Below, piece after piece: positions 57,512 to 64,000 of a DNA stretch of 64,000 bases. The position numbers and the translations under genes were made by a program. Source of the DNA: Pseudothauera lacus (lineage in GTDB: Bacteria; Pseudomonadota; Gammaproteobacteria; Burkholderiales; Rhodocyclaceae); assembly GCF_003034845.1 (NCBI RefSeq), contig NZ_PZKC01000006.1, forward strand, positions 1-64,000. The letters are read 5' to 3'. The notes beneath the pieces are model-generated. The model was not told the DNA's origin, ran no database searches, and was given only the letters and a program-made list of their open reading frames with translations. Each line of letters begins with the position of its first letter. Position 1 is the first letter of the stretch.

Positions 57512-58360
57512 ATGACCCTCACCGAACAGCTCCGCATCGAAATCCAGCGCTCCGTTGCCGCCTCGCTTGCCGAAGACGTCGGCACCGGCGATCTCACCGC
57601 CCGCCTGATTCCCGCCGCCACCCAGGCCCGTGGCCGTGTGATCACTCGCGAAGATGCGGTGATCTGCGGCACCGCCTGGTTCGAGGCCACCTTCGCCGCC
57701 CTCAGCCCCACTGCAAACGTGCTCTGGCACGTCCGCGACGGCGAGCGCGTGCAGCCCGGCCAGCCCCTGTGCGACGTCGATGCCGATGCCCGCACCCTGC
57801 TCACCGCCGAGCGCACGGCGCTGAACTTCCTGCAACTGCTCTCCGGCACCGCCACCGTGACGCGCCGCTTCGTCGACGCCGTGGAAGGCACCCAGGCGAA
57901 GATCGTCGACACCCGCAAGACCCTGCCCGGCCTGCGCCTGGCGCAGAAGTACGCCGTCGCCGTGGGTGGCGGCACCAATCACCGCATCGGCCTGTACGAC
58001 GGCATCCTGGTGAAGGAAAACCACATCATCGCCGCCGGCGGCATCCGCCAGGTGGTCGAACAGGCGCGCGCAATCGCGCCGTCGAACGTGTTCATCGAGG
58101 TCGAGGTGGAAAACCTAGCCCAGCTGCGCGAAGCGCTGGACGCCGGCGTGACCATGATCCTGCTCGACAACATGAGCCTGGAAGAGATGCGCGAAGCGGT
58201 GGCCATCACCGCCGGGCGGGCGGAGCTGGAAGCCTCCGGCGGGGTCAACCTGGAGCGCGTGCGGGCGATTGCGGAAACCGGCGTGGACCGCATCTCCATC
58301 GGCAGCCTGACCAAGGACGTGCGCGCCCTCGACCTGTCGCTGCGCCACATCGAAGAGTAA
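57512..58360 (+). CDS. nadC: Quinolinate phosphoribosyltransferase (nicotinate-nucleotide pyrophosphorylase)
   Basis: The 282-residue enzyme converts quinolinate and PRPP to nicotinate mononucleotide in NAD synthesis. Motifs include [61 protein letters not shown] and the C-terminal [29 protein letters not shown]. Length is normal. It stands alone; the integron remnant begins about 475 bases downstream. Confidence 0.97.
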   Translation: MTLTEQLRIEIQRSVAASLAEDVGTGDLTARLIPAATQARGRVITREDAVICGTAWFEATFAALSPTANVLWHVRDGERVQPGQPLCDVDADARTLLTAERTALNFLQLLSGTATVTRRFVDAVEGTQAKIVDTRKTLPGLRLAQKYAVAVGGGTNHRIGLYDGILVKENHIIAAGGIRQVVEQARAIAPSNVFIEVEVENLAQLREALDAGVTMILLDNMSLEEMREAVAITAGRAELEASGGVNLERVRAIAETGVDRISIGSLTKDVRALDLSLRHIEE

Positions 58361-58835
58361 GCATTCCGCGCAAGCAGATTTGCATCAAGGGCGCGTCAAA
58401 CGACCCTGTCGCTCGACTGCCCTGCGATACCGTCGAAAGCACCCGCATTGCGCAAGTCGCAACTGCGGGGCGCCCGCTTTTCGTGCGTCCCTTGCGAGGC
58501 CAGACACTCTGCGGACCTCCGCTTCCGGCCATCAGCCGTCGGTCATGGTTACATTTCGATTTCAAGGGCGGGACCGGACCCCAATCCCCTTGAGTGGCCG
58601 GTTTTCAGCGGCCAACTTGAACCCCGCCCTGGCTCGACCCGGCCAGAAGCCGTCACTGGTCACCCGACCCGGATAGCCGTCATCCGGGCGAGGCGGTATG
58701 CTACCGGCCTGTATGCAAGATCGGTCGCCTCGACCCCGAAATCACTCGGCTGCTGCTTTTCCTGCCTTGTTACTCTGTGGTTCGCGTAATCTCTGCTTCT
58801 AAACAGTAACTTGCAGAACACGTTATCAGGCATTC
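58361..58835. other. Gene-free region between nadC and the attI-like site
   Basis: No supported gene is seen on either strand in 475 bp. In particular nothing resembles an integron integrase, which should lie here reading leftward and would need about 1 kb. The stretch near 58555-58640 (AGTGGCCGGTTTTCAGCGGC) recalls the ends of some IS21-type elements, but no inverted partner was found. Composition is less coding-like than its surroundings. Confidence 0.5.
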
Positions 58836-58878
58836 CGATGTTACGCGGCATAGCTGTCGCCAGAAAACAAAGTTAGGC
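58836..58878 (+). other. attI1-like integron recombination site
   Basis: The 43 bases match the 3' end of the class 1 attI1 site at 37 positions by hand alignment from memory. They include CGATGTTACGC, GTCGCC and an identical AAAACAAAGTTAGGC ending in the core GTTAGGC at 58872-58878. The cassette gene starts 8 bases later, as usual for a first cassette. No integrase gene flanks it. Confidence 0.75.
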
Positions 58879-58885
58879 TTTTGTC

Positions 58886-59326
58886 ATGATCTCGCTGCCA
58901 CTTGCTGATGCTGTTCCCGCCGGAGAAGAAAAGGAAGCCATTGCATCTCAGGCTCGAAGAACGTTTTCAGGGGCACTCGCTAACGACACGAAGTGGAATG
59001 AGCTACTGCAACATGTGCGGAGTCTTGAAGGGTGGCAGCCTTCGTATCGATCAAAATGGGTAAATGGCCACGTATCAGAATGGGATACCGAGTGGTACTA
59101 CCACCTGCCATTCCCATTCGTAGGCGTCGAATGGTTCGACATTGGGCTGCACGAACATGTCCGTTCTGGAAGGCTGATAGCCCCAGCGATCATTGACCAC
59201 ACGGAAGAAATTACGAGCGTCCTGGCAAAAATTGGCTTCGACTTCGAGGTGAGAGACGATGTCGCAAGGATCTGGGGCTACTTCCCAAAATCGTATGAAG
59301 ATTTTCCTCCCGTCACGCCGGCCTAA
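58886..59326 (+). CDS. Integron gene-cassette protein, DUF6678-like
   Basis: The 146-residue cytosolic protein is of unknown function. It resembles DUF6678 proteins in the segment WNELLQHVRSLEGWQPSYRSKWVNG followed by EWYYHLPFPFVGVEWFDI, with a C-terminal part predicting an alpha/beta fold. Codon use is clearly more A/T-rich than in neighbouring genes, which fits a transferred cassette. It starts 8 bases after the attI core, and its TAA stop lies inside the attC core site. No promoter is evident, and the usual Pc promoter in intI is absent. The function is unknown; immunity-like or toxin-related roles are common for cassettes but not shown here. Confidence 0.8.
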   Translation: MISLPLADAVPAGEEKEAIASQARRTFSGALANDTKWNELLQHVRSLEGWQPSYRSKWVNGHVSEWDTEWYYHLPFPFVGVEWFDIGLHEHVRSGRLIAPAIIDHTEEITSVLAKIGFDFEVRDDVARIWGYFPKSYEDFPPVTPA

Positions 59327-59410
59327 CATTGCGGTCAAAGCCGCTCCCTGCGGTCGCTGGACGCTGCGCGATAAAGCGCCGCGCAGCGCCCTTTACCTAC
59401 AACGTTGAGC
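59321..59410 (+). other. attC site (59-base element) of the cassette
   Basis: The 90-base site has outer core GCCTAAC (RYYYAAC) at 59321-59327 and GTTGAGC (GTTRRRY) at 59404-59410. The arms are complementary with bulges: AAC-TTG--GT-AAAG on the left is mirrored by CTTTACC-AC-AACGTT on the right. An inner hairpin CGCTGCGCG/CGCGCAGCG is present. This is the folded structure recognised by integron integrases. No second cassette follows. Confidence 0.85.
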
Positions 59411-59480
59411 GACTGCTTTCCACAAAGCTCGATGGCTGCAACGGGCCGGTAGCAACCCAGAGCAAACAGCAACCCCACAA

Positions 59481-59505
59481 ACGGGGCGCCCACCTCGCGC
59501 CCCGT
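59481..59505 (-). terminator. Stem-loop after thrC
   Basis: ACGGGGCGC pairs perfectly with GCGCCCCGT around a 7-base loop, 10 bases after the thrC stop on the minus strand. Only TTTG follows, so termination may be imperfect. Confidence 0.6.
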
Positions 59506-59514
59506 GCCTTGTCT

Positions 59515-60957
59515 TCAGCCCACGCGCTCGACGATGAAGCGCTTGACCGCATCGACGTCCGGCGCCATCACTTCCACGCGCTGCGGCAGCTTCTCGATGC
59601 CTTCGAGGTCCGCGGGACGCTCCGGCTCGCGGCCCAGGGCCTCGCGGATGGTTTCGGCGAACTTCACCGGCAGCGCGGTTTCCAGCACCAGCACGGGCAC
59701 GCCGGCGGGCACTTCGGCGGCGCATTCCCAGGCCACCTTGACGCCGTCGGCGGTGTGGGTGTCGATCATCACGCCGTACTTTTCGAAGACCTTGCGGATG
59801 GTCGCCAGACGGTCGGCGTGGCTGCTCGCCCCCGACACGAAACCGAAATCGCCGATGCGGGCGAAGTCGGCCGAGGCGGACAGGTCGAAGGGACGCCCGG
59901 CGTCCACCTCGGCCCACAGCGCGGCGACCTTCTGCGGGTCGCGGCCGACGAGGTCGAAGACGAAGCGCTCGAAGTTGGAGGCCTTGGAGATGTCCATCGA
60001 CGGGCTGGAGGTGACATGCGTCTCCGCGGCCTTGCGCGGGCGGTACACGCCGCTGCGGAAGAACTCGTCGAGGACGTCGTTCTCGTTGGTGGCGAGGATC
60101 AGCTTGGCCACCGGCAGGCCCATCATGCGCGCGATGTGGCCGGCGCAGATGTTGCCGAAGTTGCCCGAGGGCACGCAGAAGGCGACCTGCTGGTCGTTGG
60201 ATTCGGTGGCGGCGAAATAGCCCTTGAAGTAGTACACGATCTGCGCCGCGACGCGCGCCCAGTTGATCGAGTTGACCGCGCCGATCTTGTGCTGGGCCTT
60301 GAAGGCGGCATCGTTGGAGACTGCCTTGACGATGTCCTGGGCGTCGTCGAACATGCCGGTGACGGCGATGTTGTAGATGTTGTCGTCCTGCAGGGAATAC
60401 ATCTGCGCGCGCTGGAAGGCGCTCATCTTGCCGTGCGGCGAGAGCATGAAGACGCGCACGCCGTGCTTGCCGCGCATGGCGTATTCGGCCGCCGAGCCGG
60501 TGTCACCGGAGGTGGCACCGAGGATGTTGATGCTCTGCCCGTGCTTGTCCAGCACGTACTCGAACAGGTTGCCGAGCAGCTGCATGGCCATGTCCTTGAA
60601 GGCCAGCGTGGGGCCGTTGGACAGTTCCAGCAAACCCAGCCTGCCCTCTTCCAGCCAGTGCACCGGAGTAATCTCGGCCGTGTCATCACCGGCGCGCGCG
60701 TGGCAGTACACCGCCGCGGTGTAGGTCTTGTCGCAGATCGCTTTCAGATCCGCCGGGGGGATGTCGGTGATGAACTTGGACAGGATGGCGTAGGCCAGCT
60801 CGGCGTAGGAGAGCGTGCGCCAGGCGTCCAGTTCGGCGCGGCTGACCTGAGGGTAGCTTTCCGGCAGGTAGAGGCCGCCGTCAGGGGCGAGGCCGCCGAG
60901 CAGGATGTCGCAGAATTCGGGGCGGCCGGCGTGGCCGCGGGTAGAGAGATACTTCAC
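59515..60957 (-). CDS. thrC: Threonine synthase
   Basis: The 480-residue PLP enzyme converts O-phosphohomoserine to threonine. The N-terminal YLSTRGHAGRPEFCDILLGGLAPDGGLYLPE is the long-form ThrC opening. The PLP lysine is in SNGPTLAFKDMAMQLLG, and GATSGDTGSAAEYAMRGK forms the phosphate loop. Length is normal. It follows hom on the same strand with a Uma2 gene between them. Confidence 0.97.
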   Translation of the reverse strand: MKYLSTRGHAGRPEFCDILLGGLAPDGGLYLPESYPQVSRAELDAWRTLSYAELAYAILSKFITDIPPADLKAICDKTYTAAVYCHARAGDDTAEITPVHWLEEGRLGLLELSNGPTLAFKDMAMQLLGNLFEYVLDKHGQSINILGATSGDTGSAAEYAMRGKHGVRVFMLSPHGKMSAFQRAQMYSLQDDNIYNIAVTGMFDDAQDIVKAVSNDAAFKAQHKIGAVNSINWARVAAQIVYYFKGYFAATESNDQQVAFCVPSGNFGNICAGHIARMMGLPVAKLILATNENDVLDEFFRSGVYRPRKAAETHVTSSPSMDISKASNFERFVFDLVGRDPQKVAALWAEVDAGRPFDLSASADFARIGDFGFVSGASSHADRLATIRKVFEKYGVMIDTHTADGVKVAWECAAEVPAGVPVLVLETALPVKFAETIREALGREPERPADLEGIEKLPQRVEVMAPDVDAVKRFIVERVG

Positions 60958-60985
60958 GAAAAATCCTTCAATGTGGATGCGGGCT

Positions 60986-61555
60986 TCAGTCCCCGCCCGG
61001 AATCGCCTCGATGCCGTCGAAGATCTCGGCGAGGCTCAGCCGGCAGGCGATGGCTTCGAGCGGAAAATCCTCGGCCCCGGTGTAGTCATAGAGCGTGAAC
61101 AGCCCGTTCTCGCCGCGACGGAAGAGGTCCACGCGGCGGTTCTCCGGGTCGACCAGCAGGTATTCACGCAGTGCAGGCAGGCGACGGTAAGCGGCAAATT
61201 TGGTGTCGTAGTCATACCCGCGGGTCGATTCCGACAGTACCTCGACGATCACCGTGGGTGCCCGGAACAGGTAGTCGGTGCGCAGGTCGGCCGCGTCGCA
61301 GGTGACGAAGACGTCCGGGTAGAACACCATGTCCTCGCCGATCTGAACTTTCAGCGACGGGCCAAACACCTGCCCAGACTTGCCTTTGAGCTGCTGCCTG
61401 AGGGCGAAGAGAACGTTGCCGGTCACCAGCCCATGGATGCGCTTGACCCCGACCATGGCGAACACCTCGCCACGGTAATACTCGTGGCGTTCGTCCTGTT
61501 CGTTCTCCCAGGCCAGGTAATCGGCCAGCGAGAGCTGTTGCTGGGGCAGCGCCAT
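60986..61555 (-). CDS. Uma2-family (PD-(D/E)XK-like) protein
   Basis: The 189-residue protein of the Uma2/DUF820 family has a restriction-endonuclease-like fold. Core elements are YRGEVFAMVG (Glu), VFYPDVFVTC (Asp), PTVIVEVLSESTRGYDYDTKFAAYRRLPALREYLLVD with the E-x-L-S and K residues, and RRVDLFRR. Nuclease activity is predicted but the biological role is unknown; the family is very common in cyanobacteria and patchy elsewhere. It sits between hom and thrC in the same direction, an unusual insertion. Confidence 0.9.
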   Translation of the reverse strand: MALPQQQLSLADYLAWENEQDERHEYYRGEVFAMVGVKRIHGLVTGNVLFALRQQLKGKSGQVFGPSLKVQIGEDMVFYPDVFVTCDAADLRTDYLFRAPTVIVEVLSESTRGYDYDTKFAAYRRLPALREYLLVDPENRRVDLFRRGENGLFTLYDYTGAEDFPLEAIACRLSLAEIFDGIEAIPGGD

Positions 61556-61634
61556 GGTGCTTCCTCCGCGCGGTTCGAGACTCGATTGTCAAGGGCAATC
61601 CACCCGCCGTCCAGCGGGCGGATTGCACGCCCGC

Positions 61635-62945
61635 TTACTGCAGGTTTTCCAGGCGCAGGCGGGTGACCTTGCCGCACACCACCGGCAGCGCCTCGATCCT
61701 GGCGATCGCGGCGTTGGCGTTCTTCTCCACCGTCTGGTGGGTCAGCATGATGATGTCGGTCTGCGCTTCGCCCTCGGCCGGCTCCTTCTGGATCATGGCG
61801 TCGATGGAGATGTCGCTGTCGGCCAGGATGCGGGTGATGTCGGCGAGCACGCCCGGCTTGTCTTCCACACGCATGCGCAGGTAGTAGGAGGTGAGCACTT
61901 CCTCGATCGGCAGCACGGCGATGTCCTGCACCTGGTCGGGCTGGAAGGCCAGATGCGGCACGCGGTGCTCGGGGTCGGCGGTGTGCAGGCGGGTGACGTC
62001 CACCAGGTCGGCGATCACCGCGCTGGCGGTCGGCTCGGCACCGGCACCCTTGCCGTAGTAAAGCGTGGCGCCGACGGCGTCACCCTGCACCAGCACGGCG
62101 TTCATCGCCCCTTCGACGTTGGCGATGAGGCGCTTTTCCGGGATCAGGGTGGGATGCACGCGCAGTTCCACGCCGTTGTCGCGCTTGCGCGAGATGCCCA
62201 GCAGCTTGATGCGGTAGCCAAGCTGCTCGGCATAGGTGATGTCGGCCGATTCCAGCTTGGTGATGCCCTCGATGTAGGCCTTGTCGAACTGCATCGGGAT
62301 ACCGAAGGCCATCGCGCTCATGATGGTGGCCTTGTGCGCGGCGTCCACGCCTTCGATGTCGAAGGTGGGGTCGGCTTCGGCATAGCCCAGCGCCTGGGCT
62401 TCCTTGAGCACCTCGGCAAAGGGCAGGCCCTTGTCGCGCATCTCGGAGAGGATGAAGTTGGTGGTGCCGTTGATGATGCCGGCCAGCCACTGGATGCGGT
62501 TGGCGGTGAGGCCTTCGCGCAGCGCCTTGATGATGGGGATGCCACCGGCCACCGCGGCCTCGAAGGCCACCATGACGCCCTTCTTCTGCGCCGCGGCGAA
62601 GATTTCGTTGCCGTGCACCGCGAGCAGCGCCTTGTTGGCGGTGACCACGTGCTTGCCGTTGTCGATGGCCTTCAGCACCAGGTCCTTGGCCACGCCGTAG
62701 CCGCCGATCAGCTCGACGACGATGTCGATTTCGGGATCGGCCACCACCGCAAAGGCGTCGTCGGTCAGCTTGACGCCGCCACCGGTCACACTGCGGGCCA
62801 GCTCGAGGTTCTTGTCGGCCACCGTGGTAATGCGGATCGGCCGCCCGGCGCGCCGGGTGATTTCCTCTTCGTTACGTTTCAGAACGTTGAAGGTGCCGCC
62901 GCCGACGGTACCGATGCCCAGCAGGCCTACGTTGATCGGTTTCAT
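61635..62945 (-). CDS. hom: Homoserine dehydrogenase
   Basis: The 436-residue enzyme reduces aspartate semialdehyde to homoserine. It has the NAD(P)-binding motif GLLGIGTVGGGTFNVL (about 8-23), a catalytic domain with GGIPIIKALREGLTANRIQWLAGIINGTTNFIL, and a C-terminal ACT domain (about 352-430: RVEDKPGVLADITRIL) for feedback by threonine. It lies 58 bases behind the aminotransferase gene and is probably in the same operon. Confidence 0.97.
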   Translation of the reverse strand: MKPINVGLLGIGTVGGGTFNVLKRNEEEITRRAGRPIRITTVADKNLELARSVTGGGVKLTDDAFAVVADPEIDIVVELIGGYGVAKDLVLKAIDNGKHVVTANKALLAVHGNEIFAAAQKKGVMVAFEAAVAGGIPIIKALREGLTANRIQWLAGIINGTTNFILSEMRDKGLPFAEVLKEAQALGYAEADPTFDIEGVDAAHKATIMSAMAFGIPMQFDKAYIEGITKLESADITYAEQLGYRIKLLGISRKRDNGVELRVHPTLIPEKRLIANVEGAMNAVLVQGDAVGATLYYGKGAGAEPTASAVIADLVDVTRLHTADPEHRVPHLAFQPDQVQDIAVLPIEEVLTSYYLRMRVEDKPGVLADITRILADSDISIDAMIQKEPAEGEAQTDIIMLTHQTVEKNANAAIARIEALPVVCGKVTRLRLENLQ

Positions 62946-63003
62946 GCAGTGTGTTTCCGTGTCGTCGTTGAAGGGTTGATGTGGTGTTGGCTGGCGCGCC
63001 GGC

Positions 63004-64000
63004 TCAGTCGGTGCCGTGGCGCTTGCGGTAGTGCTCCAGGAAGCGGGCGATGCGCCCGACGGCGTCGCGCAGGTCGTCCTCGTGGGGCAGGAAGACGAGG
63101 CGGAAGTGGTCGGGATGCGGCCAGTTGAAGCCGGAGCCCTGCACCAGCAGCACGCGTTCCTCTTCCAGCAGTTCGGCGATGAAGGCCTGGTCGTCCTCGA
63201 TGGGATAGACCTTGGGGTCCAGGCGCGGGAACATGTACAGCGTGGCCTTGGGCTTGACGCAGTTCACCCCTGGGATGGCGCTGATCAGTTCGTACGCCAG
63301 GTCGCGCTGGCGGCGCATGCGCCCGCCTTCGGCGACCAGGTCGTCGATGCTCTGGTAGCCGCCCAGCGCGGTCTGGATGGCGTACTGGCCGGGCACGTTG
63401 GCGCACAGGCGCATCGAGGCCAGCATGTTGAGGCCCTCGATGTAGTCGCCGGCACGGCGCTTGTCGCCGCACACCACCATCCAGCCGGCGCGGTAGCCGC
63501 AGGAGCGGTAGTTCTTCGACAGGCCGTTGAAGACGATGGTGAGCACGTCCTCGGACAGCGCGGCCAGCGAGGTGTGGGTGACGCCCTCGTAGAGCACCTT
63601 GTCGTAGACCTCGTCGGCATAGAGGATCAGGTCGTGCTCGCGGGCGAGCTGGATGATCTCCTTCAGCACCTCGTCCGGGTACACCGCCCCGGTCGGGTTG
63701 TTGGGGTTGATCACCACGATGGCGCGGGTGTTCGGCGTGATCCTGGCGCGCATGTCGGCGATGTCCGGCAGCCAGCCGGCGCCTTCGTCGCACAGGTAGT
63801 GCACCGGGCGCCCGCCGGAGAGGCTCACCGCGGCGGTCCACAGCGGATAGTCGGGCGCCGGCACCAGCACCTCGTCGCCGGCGTTGAGCAGCGCGTTCAT
63901 CGCCATCACGATGAGCTCGGAGACGCCGTTGCCGATGTAGATGTCCTCGATGTCCACACCCTTGATGTGCTTCTGCTGGGTGTAGTGCATCACCGCCTTG
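63004..64000 (-). CDS. alaA: AlaA-type PLP-dependent aminotransferase (5' end outside window)
   Basis: The visible 332 residues lack the N-terminus, which lies beyond base 64000. They carry class I/II aminotransferase landmarks: IGNGVSELIVMAMNALL, VINPNNPTGAVYP, LYADEVYDKVLYEG and the PLP-lysine segment VFNGLSKNYRSCGYRAGWMVVCG. The QGSGFNWPHPDHFRLVFLP end is typical of AlaA-type glutamate-pyruvate aminotransferases. It is the likely first gene of alaA-hom-(uma2)-thrC. Confidence 0.92.
   Translation of the reverse strand, partial: KAVMHYTQQKHIKGVDIEDIYIGNGVSELIVMAMNALLNAGDEVLVPAPDYPLWTAAVSLSGGRPVHYLCDEGAGWLPDIADMRARITPNTRAIVVINPNNPTGAVYPDEVLKEIIQLAREHDLILYADEVYDKVLYEGVTHTSLAALSEDVLTIVFNGLSKNYRSCGYRAGWMVVCGDKRRAGDYIEGLNMLASMRLCANVPGQYAIQTALGGYQSIDDLVAEGGRMRRQRDLAYELISAIPGVNCVKPKATLYMFPRLDPKVYPIEDDQAFIAELLEEERVLLVQGSGFNWPHPDHFRLVFLPHEDDLRDAVGRIARFLEHYRKRHGTD

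Noticed and set aside
58380-58676. 98-residue open frame downstream of nadC
   Set aside because: It has no ribosome site, no family resemblance and an irregular composition. It probably lies in decayed or IS-derived DNA.
58361-58835. Integron integrase remnant beside the attI-like site
   Set aside because: Both strands were read for tyrosine recombinase motifs (H-x-x-R box, integron-specific patch) and none was found. The space is also too short for a whole gene.

Overview
The window is GC-rich chromosomal DNA from a denitrification-capable betaproteobacterium, most plausibly of the Rhodocyclales (Azoarcus/Thauera type). That placement is an inference from gene content and order: tig-clpP-clpX-lon-hupB-tRNA-Val, a norCB cluster with norQ, norD and a Dnr-type regulator, an alaA-hom-thrC block, and an attI1-like integron site. 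No rRNA or other taxonomic marker is present.

Layout. 1-3.6 kb: the tail of an IS110-like transposase; a gamma-carbonic anhydrase/acetyltransferase pair between inverted copies of a dispersed repeat; a chemoreceptor; and a 169-bp MITE-like hairpin. 3.7-7.1 kb: a PlpD-like patatin/beta-barrel phospholipase coupled to an unknown gene. 7.2-21.5 kb: a glycogen metabolism block (glk, glgB on the minus strand; glgC, GH57, glgP, pgi, glgA, malQ on the plus strand) covering synthesis, branching, remodelling and mobilisation. 21.5-29.8 kb: nitric oxide respiration (norC, norB, a terminator, then norE, norF, norQ, a DUF4870-like gene, a polyferredoxin, norD and dnr), with Dnr/FNR boxes before norC and before a small membrane protein gene. 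29.9-31.1 kb: cytosine-deaminase-like, cupin and arfB genes.

31.18-42.41 kb: an 11.2-kb phage-satellite-like island inserted at the 3' end of tRNA-Val. All its genes lie on the minus strand. It has a P4-type integrase, an AlpA-like regulator, a P4-immunity-like leader with a terminator, a DUF3987 replication protein beside an iteron-like array, a lone DUF772 transposase N-terminal domain, a major capsid protein, a HEAGH metalloprotease-like protein and a tape-measure-like protein. No terminase, portal or lysis gene was recognised.

42.4-48.8 kb: tRNA-Val, hupB, lon, clpX, clpP and tig (protein quality control). 49-58.4 kb: an EAL-CBS-GGDEF protein, nnr, an HD-GYP phosphodiesterase, two EamA transporters, a frameshifted chrA, a flavodoxin-like gene and nadC. 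58.8-59.4 kb: an orphan integron remnant, with an attI1-like site, one DUF6678-like cassette and one attC, but no integrase gene. 59.5-64 kb: thrC, a Uma2 nuclease gene, hom and a truncated alaA (threonine/alanine metabolism).

The most unusual content is the orphan attI plus cassette, and the minimal satellite island with its convergent iteron array and leader terminator.
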